A stretch of DNA of 42,944 nucleotides from a virus. The stretch is taken from IMG/VR virus record IMGVR_UViG_3300031785_000013, positions 1 to 42,944 of that record. One strand, written 5' to 3'. Position 1 is the first letter of the stretch. Each line of letters starts with the position of its first letter. Below the pieces are notes generated by a model. It was not told the origin of the DNA. It saw only the letters and a program-made list of their open reading frames with translations, and did not search any database. A program made the position numbers and the translations under genes. Positions 20,621 to 28,626 of the stretch are shown in pieces.

Positions 20621-20742
20621 AGCGCTGGCTGTACACCACCGTGTACGCCCTGACGCTCACGCTCATCATCATTTTTCTTTTCTGGCTTGTGGCTGCGTGG
20701 CTTGCGCGGCAATGGTGGAGATCGTCCCGGGATGACACATGA
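20617..20742 (+). CDS. Small membrane protein in lysis region
   Basis: A 41-residue protein (MKRWLYTTVYALTLTLIIIF...) with one strong transmembrane helix at about 5-32 and a basic, Trp-rich tail (ARQWWRSSRDDT). Its ATG overlaps the Rz1-like stop (ATGA). Short bitopic proteins in this position can be holins, antiholins or pinholins, so it is a second lysis-timing candidate. Confidence 0.55.
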   Translation: MKRWLYTTVYALTLTLIIIFLFWLVAAWLARQWWRSSRDDT

Positions 20743-20752
20743 GGAATACGAC

Positions 20753-21076
20753 ATGGACAGCATCCCCCCGAGACTCGGGGCAGTGGAGCAGGAAGTGCAC
20801 ACTCTCCGCCACCGCGTAAACGCCTTGGACTCCGAACGCTTGCCTCACCGGGTGGGCAACCTGGAGGCCAGCATCCAAGACCTGAACGTGATCCGCCAGG
20901 ACACCACGCAGATGAAGGTGGTCCTGGCCAAGATGAATTCGTTTGTGCGCGGGGCGGTGTGGATTCTCGGGGGCCTGGTGACCATCGCCACCCTGCTGAT
21001 CGCCCTGGCCGGCGTCATGCCCAAGATGGACGCCATCATCATCGAGAAGAGCGCACCAGCTGAGGCTACGCAATGA
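20753..21076 (+). CDS. Coiled-coil protein with C-terminal membrane helix
   Basis: A 107-residue protein: coiled coil at about residues 8-60 (LGAVEQEVHTLRHRVNALDS, RVGNLEASIQDLNVIRQDTT), a transmembrane helix at about 67-88 (GAVWILGGLVTIATLLIALAG) and a short C-terminus. GAGGA is 7 bases before ATG 20753; ATG 20732 is an alternative. The layout resembles XhlA/hemolysin-type lysis accessory proteins and the rex-position protein at 8933. Function unknown. Confidence 0.6.
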   Translation: MDSIPPRLGAVEQEVHTLRHRVNALDSERLPHRVGNLEASIQDLNVIRQDTTQMKVVLAKMNSFVRGAVWILGGLVTIATLLIALAGVMPKMDAIIIEKSAPAEATQ

Positions 21077-21291
21077 CTAACCCGATTAAGCTTTATCTGG
21101 CTGAACGTGATTGCCAGACCGAACTTGGCGGCAAAGCCCTTGTGCTGGTTGATGCCAAAGGTGTCGTGGTTCGGGGCCAAAAAGCCCTCTCGCTGGACCA
21201 GTGCGTCGATAGTGAGTCGACCGTAACGGTGACCTTGATCGTTGACGGCGAGTACCTGTCGATCGGCGAGCCGCCGGAAAGCGCTCAGTGA
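21073..21291 (+). CDS. Small phage protein, unknown
   Basis: A 72-residue protein (MTNPIKLYLAERDCQTELGG...) with a beta-rich pattern (KALVLVDAKGVVVRGQKALS, STVTVTLIVDGEYLSIG). It looks like a compact beta domain, possibly a small structural or decoration protein. It is coupled by a 4-base overlap to its upstream neighbour and by GTGA to the next gene. Confidence 0.6.
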   Translation: MTNPIKLYLAERDCQTELGGKALVLVDAKGVVVRGQKALSLDQCVDSESTVTVTLIVDGEYLSIGEPPESAQ

Positions 21292-21455
21292 GGGCGCGCT
21301 GCCAGATTATGGTCCGTGTCTCCCTGCGCTGGTGGTTGCCGCTTTACATCCTGGGCGTTCGCCTCATGAGTGAACTGACCGGCCTAGAGCCTGATCCCGA
21401 CAAGGTGCGGTATTGGGTGAAGAAGGGCATCAAGTTCAAGGTAGTGCAACAGTAA
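21288..21455 (+). CDS. Small protein with hydrophobic segment before terminase
   Basis: A 55-residue protein starting at GTG 21288 (overlapping TGA), or 48 residues from ATG 21309. It has a hydrophobic Trp-rich stretch (RWWLPLYILGVRLMSEL) and a basic C-terminus (VRYWVKKGIKFKVVQQ). The stretch is short for a membrane span but could be amphipathic. Similar small genes often precede terS. Function unknown. Confidence 0.5.
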   Translation: MRARCQIMVRVSLRWWLPLYILGVRLMSELTGLEPDPDKVRYWVKKGIKFKVVQQ

Positions 21456-21456
21456 C

Positions 21457-21496
21457 CCGGGCGGTGCCCGGCAACGAGTAACTGGGCGGGGCCCAG
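21457..21496 (+). other. Twin GC hairpins upstream of terminase small subunit
   Basis: CCGGGC-GGT-GCCCGG (21457-21471) and CTGGGC-GGG-GCCCAG (21482-21496) lie in near-duplicate segments each starting with TAAC. The stems differ at matching positions (C-G in one is T-A in the other), so pairing is conserved. No T run follows, so these are not terminators. The location just before terS suits a packaging (cos/pac) or translational control element. Confidence 0.5.
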
Positions 21497-21513
21497 GATA
21501 GGAGGACTCAGCG

Positions 21514-21903
21514 GTGCTGACTCCGAAGAGAGAGAAATTTGCCCAAGCCTATGTTGAGCTTGATTGCGGGGCGGCCGCTTACCGCGAGGCGTTCAGCACA
21601 AAGAACATGAGCGACAAGAGCGTCTGGGAGCACGCAAGTCGCCTGCTCAAGGATGTCAAGGTCAGGGCAAGGGTTGAAGAGCTGAAGGCGGAGCACAGGA
21701 AGCGCCACAATGTAACCGTGGACGACCTGCTCCGGGAGCTGGAGGAGGCGCGAGTTGCCGCCATGACCAGCGAGAAGCCCCAGGCCGCCGCCGCTGTTGG
21801 CGCCACCATGGGCAAAGCCCGCATTCTTGGGCTCGATAAGCAGGTTCTTGAGCATCAGAACGCGGCGGTAACCGTTGTTGTGAATCGCCCGGATGGAAAT
21901 TAA
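21514..21903 (+). CDS. terS: Terminase small subunit
   Basis: A 129-residue DNA-recognition subunit of the terminase_2-type. N-terminal helix-turn-helix (MLTPKREKFAQAYVELDCGA, AAYREAFSTKNMSDKSVWEH), then a coiled-coil oligomerisation region (VKVRARVEELKAEHRKR, VDDLLRELEEARVAAM) and a C-terminal tail. It would bind the packaging site and load the large subunit. Start is GTG 21514 behind AGGAGGACTCAGC. It overlaps terL by 11 bases, a typical arrangement. Confidence 0.9.
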   Translation: MLTPKREKFAQAYVELDCGAAAYREAFSTKNMSDKSVWEHASRLLKDVKVRARVEELKAEHRKRHNVTVDDLLRELEEARVAAMTSEKPQAAAAVGATMGKARILGLDKQVLEHQNAAVTVVVNRPDGN

Positions 21904-23125
21904 CCCGACCGTTCCTCAGGACCGGTTCATTTTCAGCGAGGCCCAATACCCGGCCATCGTCGCCGGCTTCGGGGCCGGCAAGACCGAGGCGCTGATCGTC
22001 CGCTCCCTGCTGGGCAAGCTGGCGCACCCTGAATCGGACAGGGCGTTCTACGAGCCAACCTACGACCTGATCCGGATGATCGCCTGGCCGCGCTTCGAGG
22101 AGCTGCTGTCCGACCTGAAAGTGCCGTACCGGCTCACGAAACACCCGCACAACGTCCTGGAGATCGACGGCTACGGCCGGATCATCTTCCGGAGCATGGA
22201 CACGCCTCAACGGATCATCGGCTTTGAGGTCGGCGATTCGGATGTGGACGAGCTCGATACACTGAAACGGGACGACGCCGCCGAAGTCTGGCGCCGCGTG
22301 CTGTCCCGGAACCGCCAGCGCAAGGCGGACGGCTCGCCCAACACGGTAGGCGTGGCCACCACGCCTGAAGGTTTCCGCTTCGTCTACGAGACGTGGCACG
22401 AAAAGCGCCCACCGGGGTACGAGATCATCCGGGCGCCGTCGTACAGCAATCCGCATCTGCCGGACGGCTACATCGACAGCTTGCGCGACATCTACCCGTC
22501 GCACCTGCTGGACGCCTACATCGAGGGCGAGTTCGTCAACCTGACGACCGGCACGGTGTACATCCAGTTCGACCGGAAGCGGTGCAACACCCAGGAAACC
22601 GAGCAGGCCGGTGAGCCGCTGTTCATCGGCATGGACTTCAACGTCGGCCAGATGTCGGCAGTGATCCATGTGAAGCGCAACGGCCACCCTGTAGCGGTCG
22701 GCGAGATCAGCAACGGTTACGACACGCCGGACATGGTGCGGCTCATCAAGGACCGGTACCCAGGCCATGCCATCCATGTGTACCCGGATGCCTCCGGCGG
22801 TGGCCGGCGCAGCGTGGACGCCAGCAAGACCGACTTGGCCATCCTGCGAGAGGCCGGGTTCACGATCCACGCCCCGAAACAGAACCCGCCGGTCAAGGAC
22901 CGGATCAATGCGATGAACGCGGCGCTCCAGAGTGGGTACAGGGTCAACGTCGACCGCTGCCCTGGGTATGTGAAGTGCCTGGAACAGCAGGCCTACAACC
23001 AGCACGGCGAGCCGGACAAGAAGCAGGGCCTCGACCACTTCCCGGACGCCGGCGGCTACTTCATCCATTACGAGTACCCGGTGATCAAGCCGGCCAGCGT
23101 CGGCCCCATCAAGTTCATGAGGTAA
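21893..23125 (+). CDS. terL: Terminase large subunit
   Basis: A 410-residue packaging motor. The ATPase has Walker A GFGAGKT (25-31) and an acidic Walker B-like VGDSDVDE (113-120). The C-terminal RNase H-like nuclease has D248 (GMDFNVG), D299 (YPDASGG) and D381/D385 (LDHFPDA). It would cut concatemeric DNA and pump it into the prohead through the portal. Length is near the lower end for TerL but all motifs are present. It is followed 4 bases later by the portal gene. Confidence 0.95.
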   Translation: MEINPTVPQDRFIFSEAQYPAIVAGFGAGKTEALIVRSLLGKLAHPESDRAFYEPTYDLIRMIAWPRFEELLSDLKVPYRLTKHPHNVLEIDGYGRIIFRSMDTPQRIIGFEVGDSDVDELDTLKRDDAAEVWRRVLSRNRQRKADGSPNTVGVATTPEGFRFVYETWHEKRPPGYEIIRAPSYSNPHLPDGYIDSLRDIYPSHLLDAYIEGEFVNLTTGTVYIQFDRKRCNTQETEQAGEPLFIGMDFNVGQMSAVIHVKRNGHPVAVGEISNGYDTPDMVRLIKDRYPGHAIHVYPDASGGGRRSVDASKTDLAILREAGFTIHAPKQNPPVKDRINAMNAALQSGYRVNVDRCPGYVKCLEQQAYNQHGEPDKKQGLDHFPDAGGYFIHYEYPVIKPASVGPIKFMR

Positions 23126-23129
23126 CAGA

Positions 23130-24494
23130 ATGCCCGTTGAAACGCTCCACCCTGATTACGAGCGCCATGAGAAGAAGGCGCGACGGGTCCGGGATGCGGT
23201 TGAGGGCTCTGACGCCATCAAACGGCGCGGCACCGAGTATCTGCCCAGCCCTGATCCAGACGATCCGGACCGGTACGCCAACTACAAGATGCGAGCCCTG
23301 TGGCTGGGCGTTACCAAGCGCACCCATGACGGCATGCTGGGCGCGGTGTTCCGCAAAAAGCCGGAGGCCGAGCTGCCGTCCGTTATTGAGTACATGCGCG
23401 ACGACGCCGACGGATCAGGCATGAGCCTGACGCAGTTCGCCCGAGGCGCGGTCTCGGACACGGCAGTAAACGGCATTCATGGCGTCCTGGTGGACTATCC
23501 GGAGGCCGAGGACGGGCTGACCCGGGAGCAAGCTCAAGGCCTGCAGGCAACGCTCCGCGCCTACCCCTCGCCCACCATCATCAACTGGCGCCGTGACGGC
23601 GAGCAGCTGGCCTTGGTGGTCCTGCTCGAGCACTACGACGTGCCGGTCGATGAGTTCCAGGCCAACCAGGAGAAGCAGTATCGCGTCCTGAGCCTGGATG
23701 ATCAGGGTTACTACGTTCAGCGGGTCTTCCGGCACAACGAGGAAGTATCTCGTTCAGAGCCGCGCATGGCGAACGGGGAGCGGTGGCCGTTCATCCCGTT
23801 TCAGTTCATCGGCGCCGGCAACAACGACGAGCACCCCGATAACCCGCTGCTGCTGGACATCGCGGACGTGAACATCGGCCATTACCGCAACAGCGCCGAC
23901 CTGGAAGAGGCGTCGTTCATCGTCGGCCAACCCATGTTTCACGTCGATGTGGGCGAGACCAGCACCCAGGAATGGAACGATCTGAACCCCAACGGGGTGA
24001 CCGTCGGCGCCCGTCGGGGCATTCAGACGAAGGGCGGCAAGGTCGAACTGGTCCAGGCCGAGGAGCGGAACCTGCCACTCAAACTCATGGAGCAGAAAGA
24101 GGCTCAGATGCTCGCCATCGGCGCCAAGCTGATCGAGCAGCGCGGCGGCAATGAGCGGGAGGAGGCCGTGCGGGCGCGGACCGGCGCCGAGAACGCCAAC
24201 CTGTCCACCCTGGCCGACAACGTCAGCGATGCCCTGGAGAATTGCCTGGAGTGGGCGGCGCTGTTCATGACCAGCGCGGATGTGTTCGACGACATCAAGT
24301 TCCGGCTGAATCAGGAGTTCTACGAGCAGGGCGCCGACCCGCAAATGGTCATGGCGCGCATCCAGGAAGTGGATCGGGGCCTGATCGCCAAGGCGGATTA
24401 CCGGGCCTGGCGCCGCAAGACCGGCGGCATTGAGCCGGACCGCACCGACGAAGAGATCGATGCGGAGGTCCAGTCCGGGGGCACTGAGCTTTGA
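23130..24494 (+). CDS. Portal protein (DUF4055 type)
   Basis: A 454-residue portal subunit that would form the dodecameric DNA channel at one capsid vertex. It has the DUF4055 layout: TLHPDYERHEKKARRVRDAV, LWLGVTKRTHDGMLGAVF, VNGIHGVLVDYPEAEDG, WPFIPFQFIGAGNNDEHP, PLLDIADVNIGHYRNSAD and a C-terminal helical barrel region (REEAVRARTGAENANLSTLA). Position between terL and the Mu F-like head gene agrees. AGGTAACAG precedes ATG 23130. Confidence 0.93.
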   Translation: MPVETLHPDYERHEKKARRVRDAVEGSDAIKRRGTEYLPSPDPDDPDRYANYKMRALWLGVTKRTHDGMLGAVFRKKPEAELPSVIEYMRDDADGSGMSLTQFARGAVSDTAVNGIHGVLVDYPEAEDGLTREQAQGLQATLRAYPSPTIINWRRDGEQLALVVLLEHYDVPVDEFQANQEKQYRVLSLDDQGYYVQRVFRHNEEVSRSEPRMANGERWPFIPFQFIGAGNNDEHPDNPLLLDIADVNIGHYRNSADLEEASFIVGQPMFHVDVGETSTQEWNDLNPNGVTVGARRGIQTKGGKVELVQAEERNLPLKLMEQKEAQMLAIGAKLIEQRGGNEREEAVRARTGAENANLSTLADNVSDALENCLEWAALFMTSADVFDDIKFRLNQEFYEQGADPQMVMARIQEVDRGLIAKADYRAWRRKTGGIEPDRTDEEIDAEVQSGGTEL

Positions 24495-25498
24495 CCTCAC
24501 ACGGCAAGCTCCTTGAGGCCCTGATCCGGCACCAGATCTACATTCAGCAGTTCGGTGGCGGTCAGGTAAAGCGGGCGCTCCCCATATTGCGGGCGCTCGC
24601 CAGAGACCTGCAGCAGCGCATTGCTGGCGCCACAGAATTTCAGGCAGGGCGGATGGTGGCCCTGGAGCGCGACCTGCGCGAGATCATCGTCCACGCCACG
24701 ACCGGCATTCAGGGCGCCTTGGAGCTTGAGGATTTCGCCGAGCAGGAAGCCGGCTTCGCCGCCAAGCTGCTGGCGTCTGGCGCCACGGTGGAGATTCGCC
24801 AGGGCTTCACGCCTGAGCAGATCCGGGCGATCACGACCCGCAGCAAGATGACGCTGCTCAGCGGCAAAACCCAGAAGCGCCTCACGATCCGCCAGGCCTT
24901 TGACGACTTCGCCCAGGGCGTTGGCCGCGACAGCATGCGCGTGGTCCAGGCGGGTGTCCTGGAAGGCAAAACGACGGATGCGATGGTCCGGGAGGTGTCC
25001 CGGCTGGTCACTACGCGGTCCCGGCAGCAGGCCGAGGCAGTCATCCGCACGGCCACCAACCACGTCGGCGCCACGGCCCGCGATGAGGTGTACCGGGCCA
25101 ACGCCGACATTCTCGAGGGTGAGCGCTTCATGGCCACCCTGGACAGCCACACCACCATCACATGCGCCGGCCTGGACCGCACCCTGCACCCGCTGGGTCA
25201 GGGGCCGCGCCCACCGCTGCACTATCGGTGCCGCAGCATCCGGGTGCCGGAAGTGAAAGAGGAGTATCGCCTCGGGGGCCTCGGTGAGCGCGCCAGCATG
25301 GATGGTCCGGTGGACAACCAGCTCACCTACGGGGGCTTTCTGCGGCGGCAGAGCAAGGAGTTCCAGGATGACGTGCTGGGGCCGCGCCGTGCGGCGCTGT
25401 TCCGCTCCGGCAAGGTCAAGATCAACCAGTTCACCGATGACGCCGGCCGGGTGCTGACGCTCGATGAATTGGCGGCCCGCGAAGGGCTCACGCTGTAA
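24491..25498 (+). CDS. Minor head protein (Mu gpF / SPP1 gp7-like)
   Basis: A 335-residue head morphogenesis protein with a TTG start that overlaps the portal stop by 4 bases. The family signature lies in the middle to C-terminal part: RQQAEAVIRTATNHVGATAR, NADILEGERFMATLDSHTTI, TCAGLDRTLHPLGQGPRPPL, HYRCRSIRVPE (C plus HxxCR). Such proteins sit inside or at the portal vertex of the procapsid. A GGGTCGC-TTCG-GCGGCCC terminator follows it. Confidence 0.9.
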   Translation: MTSHGKLLEALIRHQIYIQQFGGGQVKRALPILRALARDLQQRIAGATEFQAGRMVALERDLREIIVHATTGIQGALELEDFAEQEAGFAAKLLASGATVEIRQGFTPEQIRAITTRSKMTLLSGKTQKRLTIRQAFDDFAQGVGRDSMRVVQAGVLEGKTTDAMVREVSRLVTTRSRQQAEAVIRTATNHVGATARDEVYRANADILEGERFMATLDSHTTITCAGLDRTLHPLGQGPRPPLHYRCRSIRVPEVKEEYRLGGLGERASMDGPVDNQLTYGGFLRRQSKEFQDDVLGPRRAALFRSGKVKINQFTDDAGRVLTLDELAAREGLTL

Positions 25499-25516
25499 CA
25501 GACATTCGATTTACAC

Positions 25517-25540
25517 GGGTCGCTTCGGCGGCCCTTTTTT
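25517..25540 (+). terminator. Intra-operon terminator before scaffold gene
   Basis: GGGTCGC-TTCG-GCGGCCC (one G-U pair) followed by TTTTTT. It is a strong intrinsic terminator inside the late operon, so capsid and tail genes need antitermination or a local promoter. Confidence 0.85.
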
Positions 25541-25583
25541 ATGCCTGCGGGGCAGGCGAAACCAGCAAACGGGGTTTGCAGAC

Positions 25584-26285
25584 ATGGCACTGAAATTCGA
25601 GATCACCAAGGAAGAGTTCGAGGCGCTGGAAGAGGGTCAACGGGCCCTGTACAGCGAGCACGGCGACGGTTACCGCCTCCAGGTGGACGGCATCGACCCT
25701 GCCGACGAGCTCAAAGAGGCCCTGCGCAAGGAGCGGGAAGAGCGGGCCGAGGCGAAGCGCAAGCTTCAGGAATTCGAGAGCGAGGCGGAAAAGCGCGAGC
25801 GCGAACGCCTCGAGAAACAGCAGGAGTGGGAAAAGCTCTCCAAGACGGAGCGCGAGCGGGCGGAAAAGCTCGACAAGGAGCTGGCGGAGTTGCGCGACAA
25901 GGTCGCCAACAGCGAGCGCACCGCCACCGCTGAGGGCATTGTGGCCGGCCTCATCGACAAAGAGGCGACCGGCGGCGTGCAGCGCTATGAGCTGCTGCGC
26001 AAGGAAGCCCTGCAGTTCATCTCCCACACCCCGGAAGGAGTAAAGATCAACGGCCCGGACGGCCAGGCGTGGGACGCCAAGCAGCTGGGCAAACATCTGA
26101 CCGAAACCTATCCGTTCCTTGTGGACGGAAGCAAAGCGACCGGGGGCGGGGCTCCTGGCGGCAAAGGCGGCGGGGCCGTCACGAAGAAGTTTCACGAAAT
26201 GACAGGCGCAGAGCTGAAGGCCCTCAAAGACGAGGACCCGGAAGCCTACAGGCGCCTCCGTGACGAACACCACCAACAGAGGTAA
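25584..26285 (+). CDS. Capsid scaffolding protein candidate
   Basis: A 233-residue, very charged protein. Residues about 35-130 are a long Lys/Glu/Arg-rich coiled coil (LRKEREERAEAKRKLQEFES, EKRERERLEKQQEWEKLSKT). Then comes a folded part (TAEGIVAGLIDKEATGGVQR) and a Gly-rich linker before a short C-terminal helix (KFHEMTGAELKALKDEDPEA) that may bind the capsid protein. Position right before the major capsid protein and this layout point to a scaffold. No protease is visible. Confidence 0.75.
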   Translation: MALKFEITKEEFEALEEGQRALYSEHGDGYRLQVDGIDPADELKEALRKEREERAEAKRKLQEFESEAEKRERERLEKQQEWEKLSKTERERAEKLDKELAELRDKVANSERTATAEGIVAGLIDKEATGGVQRYELLRKEALQFISHTPEGVKINGPDGQAWDAKQLGKHLTETYPFLVDGSKATGGGAPGGKGGGAVTKKFHEMTGAELKALKDEDPEAYRRLRDEHHQQR

Positions 26286-26291
26286 GCAATC

Positions 26292-27302
26292 ATGGCGACT
26301 ACCCGCCTTTCCGACATCATCGACGTGGAGGTCTTCCAGGACCTCCCGCAAATCAACGGCCCCGAAAAGACCGCGTTCTTCCAGTCCGGCATCGTTACCC
26401 GTAACCAGATGCTGGACAACATGGCGTCCCAGCCGGGCAAGCTGATCGAGCTGCCGTACTGGAATGACCTGGACGGCGCTGACGAGGTCAACTACAGCTC
26501 CGACGACCCTTCGTCCAACGCTACGCCGTCCAAGATCACCCAGGGTGAACAGATCGCCCGCAAGGCGTTCGTCAACAAGGGCTGGTCAACCGCCAACCTC
26601 GCCTCGGAGCTGGCCATGGGCGGCAGCGCGATGGATGCCATTCGCGCCAAGACCGATATGTACTTCCAGCGCCAGTGGCAGCGCCGGCTGATCGCTGCGG
26701 TTAAGGGCGTGATGGCCGACAACGTGGCCAATGACGACGGCGACATGGTGTACGACATCGCGTCCGAATCGGTGGCCGGGCAGAGCGCCAGCACTCGCTT
26801 CAGCCGCGACGCCTTCATCGAGGCCGCCTACACCATGGGCGACCAGGTGGACGGCGTGACCGCTATCGCCGTGCACTCCATGGTCGCGAAGCAGATCACC
26901 AAGCTGAACGACGCCGAAGACGTGCGCGACTCCGAGGGCAACCTGCTGTACCGCGCGTACATGGGTCGCCGGATCATCGTCGACGACAGCCTCCCGGCCG
27001 TGGCCGGCACCACCGACGGCGTGAAGTACACCTCCGTGCTGTTCGGCCCGGGAATCTTCGGCTATGGCGAGGGTTCCCCGCTGAACCCGGTGGCGCTGGA
27101 TGAAGACGAATCCGCCGCCGATGGCGCGGGCGTGGAAGAGCTGTGGCTGCGCAAAACGTGGCTGCTGCACCCGTTCGGCTTCCAGCAGACCGGCACTCCT
27201 GCCGGCAACAGCTTCACCCAGGCCGAGCTGGCCACCGCTGCGGTCTGGACTCGCGTCCTCGAGCGCAAGCTGGTGCCGATGGCGTTCATGGTAACCAACT
27301 AA
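26292..27302 (+). CDS. Major capsid protein
   Basis: A 336-residue capsid subunit, located after the scaffold and followed by a small gene and connectors. Pattern of the phage coat family: LSDIIDVEVFQDLPQINGPE, GKLIELPYWNDLDGADEVNY, TQGEQIARKAFVNKGWSTAN, DMYFQRQWQRRLIAAVKGVM, VTAIAVHSMVAKQITKLND, and RRIIVDDSLPAVAGTTDGVK, the last being the usual P-domain strand. It ends LVPMAFMVTN. No prodomain is obvious. Right behind the stop is a GGCGGCC-TTCG-GGCCGCC hairpin. Confidence 0.92.
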   Translation: MATTRLSDIIDVEVFQDLPQINGPEKTAFFQSGIVTRNQMLDNMASQPGKLIELPYWNDLDGADEVNYSSDDPSSNATPSKITQGEQIARKAFVNKGWSTANLASELAMGGSAMDAIRAKTDMYFQRQWQRRLIAAVKGVMADNVANDDGDMVYDIASESVAGQSASTRFSRDAFIEAAYTMGDQVDGVTAIAVHSMVAKQITKLNDAEDVRDSEGNLLYRAYMGRRIIVDDSLPAVAGTTDGVKYTSVLFGPGIFGYGEGSPLNPVALDEDESAADGAGVEELWLRKTWLLHPFGFQQTGTPAGNSFTQAELATAAVWTRVLERKLVPMAFMVTN

Positions 27303-27305
27303 ACC

Positions 27306-27323
27306 GGCGGCCTTCGGGCCGCC
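27306..27323 (+). other. TTCG-capped hairpin after capsid gene
   Basis: GGCGGCC-TTCG-GGCCGCC, a perfect 7-bp stem with a stable tetraloop, without a T run. It may protect the 3' end of the abundant capsid message or partly terminate transcription. Confidence 0.6.
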
Positions 27324-27338
27324 TCTTCGGAGGCAATC

Positions 27339-27497
27339 ATGGCTGAAGAGAAGACCAACCAGGACGGCTTGGTCCCCGGTGCCCCGGTGGACATCGAGAC
27401 CGTTATGCGCCTGGAGCGCAAGCATGCTGCCGAGCGCGCCAAAACGGCGGCCAAGCCGGCGGCTAAAGCCAAAACGGCGGCCAAGCCGAAGGAATAA
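27339..27497 (+). CDS. Small Lys/Ala-rich protein after capsid gene
   Basis: A 52-residue protein (MAEEKTNQDGLVPGAPVDIE...) with a C-terminal repeat of AKTAAKP motifs (two copies plus a related AAKA unit). CGGAGG lies 6 bases upstream of ATG 27339. The repetitive basic tail resembles histone H1-like or linker sequences. It might decorate DNA or capsid, but this is a guess. A spontaneous repeat expansion could explain the tail. Confidence 0.6.
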   Translation: MAEEKTNQDGLVPGAPVDIETVMRLERKHAAERAKTAAKPAAKAKTAAKPKE

Positions 27498-27500
27498 CCG

Positions 27501-27878
27501 ATGACCGATTACATCACCGTCGCGGACGTGGACCAGATTCTGGGCGCCAGCTGGGCAGAGGAGGCCGACAAGGCCGCCGCTGTGCTTCAGGCCAACACCT
27601 GGATGACGGCCCGGGCCGTGGTGGCCAGCGATCCGGCGGAGGAAGCCATCAAGACGGCCGGGGCGTATCTCGCCCAGGAATCCGCCGCTGGCACCCTGTA
27701 CACCGACACCCAGGGCGACATCAAACGCACCCGGGTAAAGGCGGATACGGTGGAATCGGAAACGGAGTATCAGGACGGTGCCCGGGCTCGCTCGGGCAAC
27801 CTGTCCTTTGTCTTTGACCTGCTGCGGCCGTATTTCCCGGTCGGCGGCGGGTCCACCTTTCCGGTGCGGAGAGCCTGA
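27501..27878 (+). CDS. Head-tail connector protein
   Basis: A 125-residue protein between the capsid gene and the other adaptor genes. The pattern MTDYITVADVDQILGASWAE, ADKAAAVLQANTWMTARAV, EEAIKTAGAYLAQESAAGTL, VSRVKAD-like (RTRVKADTVESETEY) and the final LRPYFPVGGG agrees with phage head-completion/DNA-packaging adaptor (gp6/gp15-like) helical bundles. It would close the portal and accept the stopper protein. Position supports the call more than sequence identity. Confidence 0.75.
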   Translation: MTDYITVADVDQILGASWAEEADKAAAVLQANTWMTARAVVASDPAEEAIKTAGAYLAQESAAGTLYTDTQGDIKRTRVKADTVESETEYQDGARARSGNLSFVFDLLRPYFPVGGGSTFPVRRA

Positions 27879-28231
27879 TGGGTCTTCGCGCTGACGTACA
27901 AACCGGCATCGCTGCGGCGTTTGATGACGCCCTGGCCGATGCGGTGCGCAGCTTCACTCTGACGCGGGTGACCGGCACCGATTACGACCCCCTGACCGGC
28001 GAGGAGACCCAGACCACCGAGACCTTCCAGGGTCGCGGCGTGTTCGGGGGCTTCAAGACCGAGCAGGTCGACAACGAGCACATCCTGGCCACCGACGAGA
28101 AACTGACCGTGCTGCAGAGCGAGATCGGCACCGATCCAGAGATCGGCGACGACATCGGCGGCAAGCGGGTGATGAACACCTGGCAAGACCCGGCTTCTGT
28201 CGCCTGGATTGTCCAGCTGAGGGACGCATGA
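27878..28231 (+). CDS. Head-tail joining (stopper-type) protein
   Basis: A 117-residue beta-rich protein: SFTLTRVTGTDYDPLTGEE, TTETFQGRGVFGGFKTEQVD, ILATDEKLTVLQSEIGTDP, GDDIGGKRVMNTWQDPASVA, WIVQLRDA. This is the pattern of phage head-tail joining or stopper proteins that plug the connector channel after packaging. ATG 27878 overlaps the upstream stop. It is followed by an HK97 gp10-like gene, the usual order. Confidence 0.78.
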   Translation: MGLRADVQTGIAAAFDDALADAVRSFTLTRVTGTDYDPLTGEETQTTETFQGRGVFGGFKTEQVDNEHILATDEKLTVLQSEIGTDPEIGDDIGGKRVMNTWQDPASVAWIVQLRDA

Positions 28232-28626
28232 GCTTCGCGGCGGACGTAAAGAAGTTCAGCCGGATGGCGAGTCAGTCCCTGGAGAAGACCGCCCGGGCCG
28301 TGGAAATCCAGGTGTTCGCGGAGGTGATCAACCTGTCACCCCGTCGCACCGGCCGCTTCGTCGGCAACTGGCAAATTTCCCAGGGTGCGCCGACTGACGG
28401 CGAGCTTGCCCGGGAGATCGAGAAACAGCAGGCCGTTAACGAGATGAACGAGGTGGTGGCGGCCCTCAAGGGCGGGGGTGTCACCTTCATGGCCAACAAC
28501 CTGCCGTACGCGCATCGCCTGGAGTTTGATGGCTGGTCCAGGCAGGCCCCGGAGGGCATGGTCCGCCGGACCGTGGCCCGCTTTAACCAGATCGCCGACG
28601 AGGCTGCCAAGAAGAACCGCGTATGA
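28228..28626 (+). CDS. HK97 gp10-like tail component
   Basis: A 132-residue protein matching the HK97 gp10-like putative neck/tail component: FAADVKKFSRMASQSLEKTA, the core VINLSPRRTGRFVGNWQISQ, and NLPYAHRLEFDGWSRQAPEG with VRRTVARFNQI. It is thought to sit at the head-tail interface. The S-P-x-R-T-G-R-F motif is the strongest evidence. It overlaps its neighbours by 4 bases. Confidence 0.88.
   Translation: MSFAADVKKFSRMASQSLEKTARAVEIQVFAEVINLSPRRTGRFVGNWQISQGAPTDGELAREIEKQQAVNEMNEVVAALKGGGVTFMANNLPYAHRLEFDGWSRQAPEGMVRRTVARFNQIADEAAKKNRV

Noticed and set aside
21662-23068. 468-codon minus-strand open frame opposite terL
   Set aside because: TerL on the plus strand has its ATPase and nuclease motifs; the minus frame is an artefact of codon bias.
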